64,000 nt of DNA from Propionibacteriaceae bacterium (GCA_017306015.1 JAFKJK010000018.1:124001-188000); one strand, 5' to 3'; counted from the stretch's first letter, positions 25,665 through 34,450 are shown. Notes: generated by a model from the letters alone, not told the origin. Translations and numbers: made by a program.

Positions 25665-27053
25665 ATGGCTGACTTCGACCTGTGCGTGATCGGTTCCGGA
25701 ACCGGGAACACGATCATCACCAGGCGGCTCGCCGACTGGCGCTGCGCGATCGTGGACGGGCAGAAGTGGTTCGGCGGCACCTGCCTGAACGTGGGCTGCA
25801 TCCCGACCAAGATGTTCGTCTATCCGGCGGACGTCATCGAGTCGGCCCGGCACGCCGCCGAACTCGGCGTCCGGTTCGGGCAGCCCCAGGTCAGCTGGGA
25901 CGCGATCCGCGACCGGATCTTCTCCCGGATCGACCCGATCGCCGAATCCGGCGAGGAGTGCCGCGCCGGCCAGGACAACGTCGCGCTGTTCCGCGAGCAG
26001 GCCCGCTTCGTCGGCCCCAAGACCCTGCAGGTGGGCTCGCAGCGCTTCACCGCCGACCGGTTCGTGCTGGCCGCCGGCTCCCGTCCACGCATCCCGGACG
26101 TGCCCGGCCTAGACGACCCGGCGCTGGCCGACCGCGTCCACACCTCGGACGACATCATGCGGCTGCCCAGCCTGCCGAAGTCACTGATCATCGTCGGTGG
26201 CGGCTTCATCGCCGCCGAGTTCGCGCACATCTTCGCCTCCTACGGCACCCAGGTGACCGTCCTGCACCGCGGCAGCCGGCTGCTGCGCACAGCGGACGCG
26301 GACGTCTCCGACCGGTTCACCAACCTGCTCAGCAAGCGGGTCGTGCTCCGGCTCGGCCAGCACCTGGCCGCCGTCGAGGGAACCGAGTACGGCCTGGAGG
26401 TCGGCACGATCGACGACGACGGCGTGGAGTACTCGTTCGCCGCGGAGCACTTGCTGCTCGCCACCGGACGCGTCCCCAACGGCGACACGCTCGACCTGCA
26501 CCGCACCGGCGTCGAGGTGGACGAGGACACCGGCCTGGTCAGGGTTGACGAATTCCAGCGCACGACCGCCGACGGCATCTTCGCTCTCGGCGACGTGTCC
26601 TCGCCCTGGCAGCTGAAGCACGTGGCGAACCATGAGGCCCGGGTGGTGCAGCACAACCTGGTGCACCCGCACGATCCGATCGCCTCCGACCACCGCTTCG
26701 TCCCCAAGGCGGTCTTCAGCGGACCGCAGGTCGCCTGGGTCGGGCTGACCGAGGCCGACTGCGCGGCGCAGGGCCTCGACTACGCGGTCGGCGTCCGCGA
26801 CTACGGGGGTGTCGCCTACGGCTGGGCGATGGAGGACGAGGACCATTTCGCCAAGGTCCTGGTGGAGCGTCCGACCGGACGCCTCCTCGGCGGCCACATC
26901 ATCGGCCCGAATGCATCCATACTGATTCAGCCCGTGATTCAGGCGTTGAGCTTCGACCTGCCGGCCGCCGAACTGACCCGCGGGCAGTACTGGATCCATC
27001 CGGCGCTGACCGAGGTCGTCGAGAACGCGGTCCTGGACGCGGCGGCCCGCTGA
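25665..27053 (+). CDS. mtr: mycothione reductase
   Basis: Mtr reduces oxidised mycothiol (mycothione) with NADPH, the actinobacterial counterpart of glutathione reductase. The 462-residue flavoprotein has the FAD-binding N-terminus MADFDLCVIGSGTGN, the redox-active disulfide in GGTCLNVGC (Cys40, Cys45), then IPTKMFVYPADV, the NADPH-binding IIVGGGFIAAEFAHIFA, FALGDVSSPWQLKHVANHEA and the C-terminal catalytic GQYWIHPALTEVVENA. The CLNVGCIPTKMFVY and HVANHEARVVQHN segments match Mtr more closely than lipoamide dehydrogenases. ATG 25665 follows AACAAT by 6 nt and gives the family start, although the frame is open to 25593. mshD is elsewhere in the window. Confidence 0.92.
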   Translation: MADFDLCVIGSGTGNTIITRRLADWRCAIVDGQKWFGGTCLNVGCIPTKMFVYPADVIESARHAAELGVRFGQPQVSWDAIRDRIFSRIDPIAESGEECRAGQDNVALFREQARFVGPKTLQVGSQRFTADRFVLAAGSRPRIPDVPGLDDPALADRVHTSDDIMRLPSLPKSLIIVGGGFIAAEFAHIFASYGTQVTVLHRGSRLLRTADADVSDRFTNLLSKRVVLRLGQHLAAVEGTEYGLEVGTIDDDGVEYSFAAEHLLLATGRVPNGDTLDLHRTGVEVDEDTGLVRVDEFQRTTADGIFALGDVSSPWQLKHVANHEARVVQHNLVHPHDPIASDHRFVPKAVFSGPQVAWVGLTEADCAAQGLDYAVGVRDYGGVAYGWAMEDEDHFAKVLVERPTGRLLGGHIIGPNASILIQPVIQALSFDLPAAELTRGQYWIHPALTEVVENAVLDAAAR

Positions 27054-28228
27054 TGCGTGCGCTGGCTCTGGCAGGCGCCCTGCTGCTGGCGGGATGTTCG
27101 GTCCCGCAGCCGACCGCCGTGCCGGGGACGACACCGCCCCCGGCCAGCACGACGAGCGCCACCCCGTCCGCTGCCCGGCCCACCGCGTCCCCGAACCAGG
27201 GGGCGGCGTGCCAGGCGCTCGCCGGCCGGCTGAGCCTGAAGGCCCGTGCCGGCCAACTGGTGATGGTCGGCGTCTCCGGCAGCCTGGACGCGACCGAGCG
27301 CACGGCGATCACGTCGAGCAAGGCCGGCTCGGTGATCCTGATGGGTGGCACGGCCGGGGGAGTGAAGGGCGTCGCCAAGCTCAGCGCGTCCCTGCGCAAG
27401 CTCGGCGGTGACACCGGGATGCTGATCGCGGCCGACCAGGAAGGTGGCCTGGTGCAGCGGCTGAAAGGGACGGGCTTCGCCACGATCCCGTCCGCGGCGA
27501 AGCAGGCGAAACTGTCGGACGCCGCGCTGACCAGGGCCGCGACCGGCTGGGGGACGGCGCTGGCCAGGGCCGGCGTCCGCCTCGACCTGGCCCCGGTCGC
27601 CGACGTGGTCCCGGCCGGCAACGCGAGGGCCAACCGCCCGATCGCCCGGCTCGGCCGCGGCTACGGCTCCGATCCGGCGAAGGTCTCGGCCAAGGTGGCC
27701 GCCTTCCGGGCAGGGCTGAAGGCCGCCGGGGTGGAGTCGGCGGTGAAGCACTTCCCCGGTCTGGGCGCGGTCACGGGCAACACCGACTTCACTGCCAACG
27801 TCGTCGACACGACCACGACGGCCAACAGTCCGCTGCTGCGCCCGTTCCACGACGCCGTTGACGCGCACACCGGAGCGGTGATGGTGTCGTCGGCGATCTA
27901 CCGCAAGATCGACGCCAGGAGCATCGCCATGTTCTCCCCGAAGGTGATCGGCATCCTCCGCGGCTGGGGCTACGAGGGAGTGGTGATCAGCGACGACCTC
28001 GGGGCCGCCGCGGCGGTGAAGCACGTCCCGGCGAAGGAGCGCGCCTACCGGCTGGTCGCGGCCGGCGGGGACCTGGCGCTCACGGTGGCACCTGCCATCG
28101 CCCCCAGCCTGGTGTCCGGCCTGGTCGCCCACGCGAAGGCCGATCCGTCCTTCGCCGCGAAGCTCGACGCGTCCGCCGCCCGGGTCCTGCAGCTGAAGGA
28201 GAACCTGGGCCTGGTGTCCTGCGGCTGA
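27053..28228 (+). CDS. GH3 family lipoprotein (NagZ/LpqI-like)
   Basis: The 391-residue protein has a lipoprotein signal (LLLAGC, cysteine near residue 15), a Thr/Pro/Ala-rich stalk, and a GH3 TIM barrel: AGQLVMVGVSG, LIAADQEGGLVQRL, LDLAPVADV, AVKHFPGLGAVTGNTDF and VVISDDLGAAAAVK, where the last Asp is the usual GH3 nucleophile. In NagZ the KHFPGHGD...DSH loop supplies a catalytic Asp-His pair; here the loop reads KHFPGLGAVTGNTD, without that histidine. The Leu variant is common in actinobacteria, so the substrate may differ from N-acetylglucosaminides. It overlaps mtr by 1 nt (TGATG). Confidence 0.85.
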   Translation: MRALALAGALLLAGCSVPQPTAVPGTTPPPASTTSATPSAARPTASPNQGAACQALAGRLSLKARAGQLVMVGVSGSLDATERTAITSSKAGSVILMGGTAGGVKGVAKLSASLRKLGGDTGMLIAADQEGGLVQRLKGTGFATIPSAAKQAKLSDAALTRAATGWGTALARAGVRLDLAPVADVVPAGNARANRPIARLGRGYGSDPAKVSAKVAAFRAGLKAAGVESAVKHFPGLGAVTGNTDFTANVVDTTTTANSPLLRPFHDAVDAHTGAVMVSSAIYRKIDARSIAMFSPKVIGILRGWGYEGVVISDDLGAAAAVKHVPAKERAYRLVAAGGDLALTVAPAIAPSLVSGLVAHAKADPSFAAKLDASAARVLQLKENLGLVSCG

Positions 28229-28253
28229 GGACGCGCGGGAGGAGACCCTCAGC
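28224..28253. terminator. hairpin spanning two convergent stop codons
   Basis: GCTGAGG (28224-28230) and CCTCAGC (28247-28253) form a 7-bp stem that includes the stop codons of the GH3 gene and of the convergent permease gene. The layout is the same as at 6976-6992. Confidence 0.4.
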
Positions 28254-29202
28254 CCTTCACGGCTCCGCTGAGGCTGTTGCTGTTCAGGAACAGGTTCTGG
28301 AAGACCAGGAACAGGGCCACCGGGATCAGCGTCGCGATCGCCAGCGCGGCCATCAGGACGCCGAGGTCGGTCGTGCCCGCGATCGCCGGCAGCCGCACGG
28401 ACAGCGGCTGGATCTCCGGCTTGGGCAGCACCAGCAGCGGCCACAGGAAGTCCTTCCAGCTGGCGATCACGGCGAACACCGACACCACCCCGATGATCGG
28501 ACGCGACATCGGCAGCACGATGCTGGCGAAGAGCTGGAAGTTCCCGGCGCCGTCCACCCGGGCGGCCTCGAACACCTCTCGCGGCAGGCTGTCGAAGAAG
28601 CGCATCACCAGCAGCACGTTGAACGCGCTCGCCCCGGACGGCAGCTAGACCGCCCAGAAGGTGTTCAGCAGCGACTGTCCCAGCAGCGGCGGGTGCACGA
28701 TCACCAGGTACAGCGGCACCAGCAGCACCACGGACGGCACGAACATCGTGGCCAGCACCAGGGCCTGAAGCACCTTGCCGTAGGCCGGACGCAGCACCGA
28801 GAGGACGTAGCCGCCGGTGGTGGCGACCAGGATCTGCACCAGCCACGACCCGGCTGCCAGCGCCACCGTGTTCAGGAAGTACCGGTCGATGTGGACGCGG
28901 TTCCAGGCCTGGTCGAGGTTGCCCCACTCGATTCCGTTGGGGAAGAACGACATCGGCGTCATCAGGATGTCCGAGGTCGGGGTGACCGCGAACCTGGCCA
29001 GCATCAGCATCGGGCCGAGTCCGGCCACAACCAGCAGTGCCAGCAGGACGGCGTGCGTGATCCCGAAGCCGTAGCGGACGCCCGGACGCCGCCAGTCCGA
29101 GGGCGAGAGCGCGGCCCGGTCGCGCTGCGTCCGCCCGACCCGGCGTCCGGTCTGCGGCACCTCGCTCCGGGCGGCGTCGCGGAGATGGACGGTGGTGGTC
29201 AT
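28249..29202 (-). pseudogene. sugar ABC transporter permease 2, interrupted by an in-frame amber codon
   Basis: The reading frame from ATG 29202 to 28249 encodes a 317-residue MalG-type permease (six helices; EAA loop FDSLPREVFEAARVDGAG), but codon 186 is TAG (28645-28647). The context NTFWAV-stop-LPSGASAFNVLLV normally reads WLP at this place, so a single change from TGG to TAG explains it. Both halves are otherwise intact and in the same frame; the downstream half could only restart at ATG 28617. The gene overlaps the preceding permease by 4 nt (ATGA). It is called a pseudogene, with a sequencing error or readthrough as alternatives. Confidence 0.8.
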
Positions 29203-30155
29203 TCTTCGCTCCAGGAACGGGTGAGCCGGAAGTAGACGATCGACATGATCGCCAGGAAGATCGCCAGCATCAGCGACAGCGCGGTCGCGGCCCCGTAGTT
29301 GCCGCCGAGGCTGTTGGCGAAGGCGTAGTTGTAGATCAGCAGCAACACCGTCAAGGTGGCGTTGGCGGGCCCGCCGTTGGTGAACAGGTAGGGCTCGAGG
29401 AACACCTGCGCGGTGGCGATGACCTGCAGGATCAGGGTGATCAGCAGGACGCCGCGCAGGTGCGGCATGGTGACGTGCCAGATCTTGCGCCAGATCCCGG
29501 CGCCGTCGATCTCGGCGGCCTCGTACAGCTCGGGCGGGACGCTGGTCAGCGCGGCCAGGTAGATGATGATCGTGCCGCCGGCACCGGCCCAGGTCGCGGC
29601 CAGCACCAGGGACGGCATCGCCCAGTCGGCGTCCTGGATCCAGGGATACGGGCCGAGCCCGACCCAGCCCAGGATGGTGTTGAAGACCCCGGTCGGGCTG
29701 GCGTCGTAGAAGAACTTCCACAGCAGCACCGAGACCACCGGCGGCACCACGACGGGCAGGTACGCCAGCGCCGAGTACAGCCCGCGGAAGCGGCGGACCT
29801 CGCTCATCAGCACCGCGACCACCAGCGGCAGCGGGTAGCCGATCAGCAGGGCGAGGACGGCGAACCAGAGGGTGTTGCCGATGGCGGTGGGAAGGAGCGG
29901 GTCGTTGAGGACGTAGGCGAAGTTCGCCCAGCCGACCCACTTCGCGGGCGCGACCAGGTTGGTCCTCTGGAAGCTCATGACCACCGAGTTGACGATCGGC
30001 AGCCACGAGAAGACGCCGAAGATCACGAGCATCGGCAGCGCGAACACCAGCGTGCTCAACCCGCCGCGGCGGACCCACGCGCGGACGGGTCCGGGCGGCT
30101 CGACGGCGAAGTCGTCCTCGACGTCGTAGTAGACGACGGATTCGGTGGTGCTCAT
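29199..30155 (-). CDS. sugar ABC transporter permease 1 (MalF-type)
   Basis: The 318-residue protein has a cytoplasmic N-terminus rich in acidic residues, six membrane helices beginning LSTLVFALPMLVIFGVFSWL, and the EAA loop that docks the ATPase (ELYEAAEIDGAGIWRKIWHV). It belongs to the binding-protein-dependent carbohydrate uptake family and would pair with the gene at 28249-29202 and an ATPase encoded elsewhere (no ATPase gene lies in this operon, as is usual for MsiK-type systems). This gene is intact, unlike its neighbours on both sides. Confidence 0.9.
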   Translation of the reverse strand: MSTTESVVYYDVEDDFAVEPPGPVRAWVRRGGLSTLVFALPMLVIFGVFSWLPIVNSVVMSFQRTNLVAPAKWVGWANFAYVLNDPLLPTAIGNTLWFAVLALLIGYPLPLVVAVLMSEVRRFRGLYSALAYLPVVVPPVVSVLLWKFFYDASPTGVFNTILGWVGLGPYPWIQDADWAMPSLVLAATWAGAGGTIIIYLAALTSVPPELYEAAEIDGAGIWRKIWHVTMPHLRGVLLITLILQVIATAQVFLEPYLFTNGGPANATLTVLLLIYNYAFANSLGGNYGAATALSLMLAIFLAIMSIVYFRLTRSWSEE

Positions 30156-30374
30156 GGCGGTCGCGTGTCCTCGGGTGTTGGATGCGCCGGGGCCGTCCGG
30201 TACAGGTCGCGGACGGCCCCGACGCGCGGAACTCAGCCCTGCTGGTCGAGCAGCGCCTGGGCCTGGTTGTTGGCCTTGGTCAGCAGTTCGTCGATGTTCG
30301 CGTCCTTCTTGGTCAGGACGGTCTGGACGACGGTGTCGAGGAGCTTGTAGATCTCCTGGGTGGACCGGGACGGC

Positions 30375-33257
30375 TCACCCACCAGCTTCAGGTCGAACAT
30401 CGTGTCGGTGTAGCCGGTCATCTGGTCCAGCGGCACGTTGATGTAGTCCTTGATCCAGGTCTGGTTCTCCTCCCACTGCGCCCGGTTGAACATCGGCAGC
30501 ACCGGGGTGCCGACCGGCTGCTTGTTCGCGGCGAGGGTCTTGGCGTCGGCGATGGCCCGATCCTTGTCGACCAGCTTGCGGAGGTAGAAGAAGTCGATCC
30601 ACTTGATGGCGGCGTTCTTCTGGGCGTCGGTGGCGTCGGCCGCCATCGCGGCCATCGTGCCGCCGGTGAGGACGCCGGCGTCCGGGCTGTCGGACTGCGG
30701 CATCGCGCCCAGGCCGTAGGTCTCGGGCTTCACGCCGTTGGTCTGCACCAGCGAGGTGAACACGTCGGAGCCGGAGGTGTACATGGCCACCTTGCCCGCT
30801 GCGAACGCCTGGTTGATCGAGCTCCAGTCGAACATGAAGTTGGAGCCCATCGAGTTGTCGGTCCAGCGCATGTCCTTCAGCATCTGCAGCGCGGCCTTGG
30901 TGCCGTCGTTGTTGGGCGTAGGTGTTGGCCACGAGCTGCCAGCCGCCGGTCGCGTTCTGGGTCATCTGCATGTAGCCGGCCACACCGGGAGCGACCTTGG
31001 CGATCGCGGCGGCGTCCGTGCGGACCTCGTCCCACGTGGTCGGGGCCTTGTTCGGGTCCAGGCCGGCCTTCTCGAACAGCTTGCGGTTGTAGTGCAGGCC
31101 GACGCCGTAGACGTTCTTGGCCGGGATCGCGTAGACCTGCCCGTCGTCGCCCTTGCCGGCGTTGAGGATGTTCTCGTTGAACTTGTCGGCGTACGGCAGG
31201 GTCTTGAACTGGGCGTCCAGGTTCGCGATCTGCTGGTTCTGGATCAGCGTCTTGGCGTCGGTGAACGGGATCTCGAAGACGTCCGGCAGGGTGCCGCCGG
31301 CGAGCTGGGCCGCGAACGTCGTCGCCTTCCACTCGTACTCCTGCGGCTCGATGGTGATGTTCGGGTTGGCGGCCTCGAACTCCTTCACCTGGGCGTTGAA
31401 CGCGTCGATCGCGGCCTGCTCGGAGCCGGAGGTGTACATGGCCACCTTGCCCGCTGCGAACGCCTGGTTGATCGAGCTCCAGTCGAACATGAAGTTGGAG
31501 CCCATCGAGTTGTCGGTCCAGCGCATGTCCTTCAGCATCTGCAGCGCGGCCTTGGTGCCGTCGTTGTTTTTCTCCTGAGTGTTGTTGGTTTCTGCGAACG
31601 GACGCAGCCAGACAGCGACGTCGGGCCCGACTTTGTTGTCGATATTCGGTTGGCTGGCGAGGACCAGGCGATGTCCGGGCGGGATCTCCACCGGACGCGG
31701 CCCGAAGTTGACCAGGCAGGTGAGCCGGCCGGTCTCGGGGCTTCCCCTGCGGAAGGCGAGCACCTGCTCCGTCGGGCCGTCGAGCCAGCCGAAGTCGTCG
31801 CTGCGCAGGGCCGGCTCGCTGTGCCGGAGGGCGAGTGCGGCACGGTAGAGACTCAGCATCGAAGCGGGATCGGCCTCCTGGGCCTCGACCGAGATGCCGT
31901 CCCAGTGCCGGGGCTGCGGCAGCCAGGCGGGGATGCCGTCCGGGCCGAAGCCGTGGCTGGAGCCGTCCCGCGTCCACGGCAGCGGCACCCGGCAGCCCTC
32001 GCGTCCCGGGTCGACGCCGCCGGAGCGGAAGTGCATCGGATCGGAGATCTGCTCCGGGGGGAGTTCCACTTCCGGCAGGCCGAGTTCGTCGCCCTGGTAG
32101 ACGTACAGCGCTCCCGGCAGGGCTGCGGTGAGCAGGGCGGCCGCCCGGGCGCGCCGGGTGCCGAGGGACTCGTCGCTGGGCACCCCGAAGCGCTTGGCCC
32201 CGAAGCCGAACGAGGTGTCGCTGCGGCCGTAGCGGGTGACCGGCCGGGTGACGTCGTGGTTGGACAGCACCCAGGTTGGCGTGGCCGCGACCGGACGGTG
32301 GCTGGCCAGGGTCGCCTCGATGGAATCGCGCAGCTCGGCCGCGTCCCACGGGCGGGTCATGAAGTCGAAGTTGAACGCGGTGTGCAGCTCGTCGGGACGC
32401 AGGTAGTTGGCGAACCGTGCCCTGTCCTCCAGCCACACCTCTCCGACAAGCAATTTCGGCTGGGGGTAGGAGTCGGCGACAGCTCGCCACGAGCGGTAGA
32501 TGTCGTGGACGCCGTCCCGGTCGACGTAGGGGTGCCGGCCGGCCTGGCCGACCTCCGGGAGGGTCGGGTCCTTGACCAGCAGCGCCGCGGAGTCGATGCG
32601 GACGCCGGCCACGCCCCGGTCGAACCAGAATCGCAGCACCGCCTCGTGCTCGGCGCGCACCTCGGGGTTGTCCCAGTTCAGGTCGGGCTGCTCGGGGGTG
32701 AACAGGTGCAGGTACCACTCGCCGGGACGGCCGTCGGCGTCGGTCGTCCTGGTCCAGGTTCCGCCGCGGAAGTCCGAGACCCAGCCGGTGGGGGCGAGTT
32801 CTCCGGAGGTGCCCAGGCCAGGTCGGAACCAGAACCGGTCCCTGGCGGGGGATCCCACCGCCGAGCCGAGAGCCTCGGCGAACCACGGGTGGGCGGAGGA
32901 GACGTGGTTGGGGACGATGTCGACGATCGTCCGGATGCCGAGGTCGAGGGCTTCGGCGATCAGCGCCTCGGCTTCGGCCAGGGTCCCGAGGTCGGGGTGG
33001 ATCGCCCGGTAGTCGGCGACGTCGTAGCCGCCGTCCACCCAGGGGGAGGCGTACCACGGGGTGAACCAGAGCGCGTCGACGCCGAGCCCGCGCAGGTAGG
33101 GCAGGGACGCGCGGACGCCGGCGAGGTCGCCGATGCCGTCGCCGTTGCCGTCGGCGAAGCTGCGCGGGTAGAGCTGGTAGATGACCGCGTTGCGCCACCA
33201 CCGAGGGTCGCCGACCGATGCCGGCTGCCGGGTCTCGATGGTGGACGGGACGGTCAT
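30375..33257 (-). CDS. GH13 alpha-glucosidase, ORF fused in frame to broken binding protein
   Basis: Residues 1 to about 563 (33257-31569) are a complete GH13 alpha-glucosidase: VIYQLYPRSFADGNGDGIGD, region I DIVPNH (113-118), region II GVRIDSAALL with nucleophile Asp222, region III LLVGEVWLED with acid/base Glu273, and region IV LSNHD with Asp335. It should hydrolyse alpha-glucosidic oligosaccharides in the cytoplasm. No stop follows the hydrolase; the frame runs on through the displaced repeat (564-613) and the N-terminal lobe of the binding protein (to about 781), then through out-of-frame sequence to 30375, 960 codons in all. GAGGAG precedes ATG 33257. Only the hydrolase part is likely to be functional. 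Confidence 0.75.
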   Translation of the reverse strand: MTVPSTIETRQPASVGDPRWWRNAVIYQLYPRSFADGNGDGIGDLAGVRASLPYLRGLGVDALWFTPWYASPWVDGGYDVADYRAIHPDLGTLAEAEALIAEALDLGIRTIVDIVPNHVSSAHPWFAEALGSAVGSPARDRFWFRPGLGTSGELAPTGWVSDFRGGTWTRTTDADGRPGEWYLHLFTPEQPDLNWDNPEVRAEHEAVLRFWFDRGVAGVRIDSAALLVKDPTLPEVGQAGRHPYVDRDGVHDIYRSWRAVADSYPQPKLLVGEVWLEDRARFANYLRPDELHTAFNFDFMTRPWDAAELRDSIEATLASHRPVAATPTWVLSNHDVTRPVTRYGRSDTSFGFGAKRFGVPSDESLGTRRARAAALLTAALPGALYVYQGDELGLPEVELPPEQISDPMHFRSGGVDPGREGCRVPLPWTRDGSSHGFGPDGIPAWLPQPRHWDGISVEAQEADPASMLSLYRAALALRHSEPALRSDDFGWLDGPTEQVLAFRRGSPETGRLTCLVNFGPRPVEIPPGHRLVLASQPNIDNKVGPDVAVWLRPFAETNNTQEKNNDGTKAALQMLKDMRWTDNSMGSNFMFDWSSINQAFAAGKVAMYTSGSEQAAIDAFNAQVKEFEAANPNITIEPQEYEWKATTFAAQLAGGTLPDVFEIPFTDAKTLIQNQQIANLDAQFKTLPYADKFNENILNAGKGDDGQVYAIPAKNVYGVGLHYNRKLFEKAGLDPNKAPTTWDEVRTDAAAIAKVAPGVAGYMQMTQNATGGWQLVANTYAQQRRHQGRAADAEGHALDRQLDGLQLHVRLELDQPGVRSGQGGHVHLRLRRVHLAGADQRREARDLRPGRDAAVRQPGRRRPHRRHDGRDGGRRHRRPEERRHQVDRLLLPPQAGRQGSGHRRRQDPRREQAAGRHPGAADVQPGAVGGEPDLDQGLHQRAAGPDDRLHRHDVRPEAGG
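30765..30913. repeat. 149-bp perfect direct repeat, copy B (native position)
   Basis: Identical over 149 bp to 31420-31568, offset 655 bp. It encodes NNDGTKAALQMLKDM...AMYTSGS of the binding protein and reads on into the C-terminal lobe without a break, so this is the original location. A frame break lies at its upstream coding edge (30913/30914). Confidence 0.9.
31420..31568. repeat. 149-bp perfect direct repeat, copy A (displaced)
   Basis: The second copy of the 30765-30913 segment. On its upstream coding side it joins CACTCAGGAGAAA, which looks like the original leader and ribosome binding site of the binding-protein gene; on its downstream side it joins the N-terminal lobe at EQAAID. Confidence 0.9.
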
Positions 33258-33291
33258 GCCACTCCTCGCTGAGCAGGTCTCCGACCGGAGG

Positions 33292-33338
33292 TTTACCGGT
33301 CAATCGAGATGCTAGCCTCGTGCAGGTTGAGCGGTCAA
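33292..33338 (-). promoter_or_regulatory. promoter of the glucosidase operon with two LacI-type operators
   Basis: On the minus strand TTGACC (33338-33333) and TAGCAT (33314-33309) are 18 bp apart. One operator, TTGAGCGGTCAA on plus (33327-33338), covers the -35 box; a second, TTTACCGGTCAA (33292-33303), lies just downstream of the -10 box. Both fit TTGAcCGgTCAA-type LacI-family sites. The adjacent divergent LacI gene is the obvious repressor. Confidence 0.65.
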
Positions 33339-33436
33339 GCTTGGATCCGGCCGTGACCTGATTGTTACCATCTGTCCACGACGGCAGACCGGTTGCTAGA
33401 GTCGCCTCGCCGAGAGTGGACGGGAGGAGCGTGCCG

Positions 33437-34450
33437 GTGACCACGATCCGGGACATCGCCGCCGAGGCGGGGGTGAGCGCGCAGACGGTGTCCAACGTCA
33501 TCAACGGTCGGACCAGCCGGGTATCGGCGCCGACCGCTGAGCGCGTCCGGGCGATCATGCAGCGCCGCGGCTTCGTCCCCAACGGACCGGCCACCGCGCT
33601 TTCGGGCAGCCGGTCCAACATCATCGCCCTGCTCCACGCCGGCAAGACCGGACGGCGCCAGCCCAGCCCGCACGACTCGATCTTCGTCGACGAGGTCGAG
33701 CGCCGGGTGACCGCGGCCGGACGCTACCTGATGATCCGTTCGGCCGACGACGTCGTGCTGACCGCCGCCGAGCTGCGCAGCTGGCGGGTCGACGGCGCGA
33801 TCATCCTGGGCACCTTCACCTCGGAGGCGGACGAACTCCAGGCGGCCGTGGGCCTGCCGCTGGTCTTCGTCGACAACTACTCCACGTCACCCAGCATCCG
33901 CGGCGTCGGCATCGATGACTTCGCCGGCGGACAGCTCGCCGGCCGGCACCTCATCGCGGCCGGTCACCGGCGGCTGGCGCTGGTCGCCCCCGGTGTCGAC
34001 CAGCCGGGCGTGCTGCACCAGCGGTACGCCGGTTTCCGGGCGGCGGTGACCGCGGCCGGTCTCGGCGCCGACAGCCTGACGTTGGTGGACTGTGAGCCGT
34101 TCTTCGACGACGGCGTTGCCCTGGGCCGGACGCTGGCCGGCGATGCCGACCGGCCGACCGGGATCTTCGCCACCGCGGACGTGATCGCCATCGGCCTGTT
34201 GAAGGGCCTGCTGGAGTCGGGTGTCATGGTCCCGGGCGAGGTGTCGCTGATCGGCTTCGACGACCTGCCCGAGGCCCGCTACGTCACGCCGTCGCTGACC
34301 ACCGTCCGCCAGGACATCCCGGCGAAGGCCGACGCAGCCGTCCGCACGCTGCTGGGAGTCATCGACGGCGATGCGGCCGCCAGCCCCGCCCGCCTCGACG
34401 TCGAGCTGGCCGTCCGCGGCACCGTGGGGCCGCCGCCGGCGAACGGCTAG
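33437..34450 (+). CDS. LacI family transcriptional regulator of the glucosidase operon
   Basis: The 337-residue protein has an N-terminal LacI HTH (TTIRDIAAEAGVSAQTVSNVINGRTSRVS), the hinge helix around PNGPATALSG and a periplasmic-binding-like sensor domain ending in LIGFDDLPEARYVTPSLTTVRQD. The frame is open to 33362; GTG 33437 is preferred because GGGAGGAG sits 6-9 nt upstream, with GTG 33431 as alternative. TAGAGT at 33397-33402 may be its -10 box. It is divergent from the glucosidase operon and probably represses it until an alpha-glucoside is present. Its stop shares CTAG with the convergent gntK stop. Confidence 0.9.
   Translation: MTTIRDIAAEAGVSAQTVSNVINGRTSRVSAPTAERVRAIMQRRGFVPNGPATALSGSRSNIIALLHAGKTGRRQPSPHDSIFVDEVERRVTAAGRYLMIRSADDVVLTAAELRSWRVDGAIILGTFTSEADELQAAVGLPLVFVDNYSTSPSIRGVGIDDFAGGQLAGRHLIAAGHRRLALVAPGVDQPGVLHQRYAGFRAAVTAAGLGADSLTLVDCEPFFDDGVALGRTLAGDADRPTGIFATADVIAIGLLKGLLESGVMVPGEVSLIGFDDLPEARYVTPSLTTVRQDIPAKADAAVRTLLGVIDGDAAASPARLDVELAVRGTVGPPPANG

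Larger units (their letters stand above)
30233..31568 (-). pseudogene. sugar ABC transporter substrate-binding protein, rearranged
   Basis: Binding-protein sequence is present in two frames. The N-terminal lobe (EQAAIDAFNAQVKEFEAANP ... LPDVFEIPFTDAK ... GVGLHYNRKLFEKAGLDPNK ... WQLVANTYA) is read from about 31419 to 30914; then the frame shifts and the C-terminal lobe (NNDGTKAALQMLKDM ... GVLTGGTMAAMAADATDA ... LLTKANNQAQALLDQQ) runs to the stop at 30233. The start codon, signal peptide and lipobox are missing: their place is taken by a second, perfect copy of the internal 149-bp segment (31420-31568), which joins the gene in frame to the glucosidase upstream. Only the C-terminal part (ATG 30883) could be translated alone. 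Such a product could not be exported. Confidence 0.8.

Noticed and set aside
30738..33272. 844-codon open frame on the plus strand opposite the glucosidase
   Set aside because: Antisense shadow of a GC-rich gene. It includes both copies of the 149-bp repeat, which explains the internal repeat in its translation.
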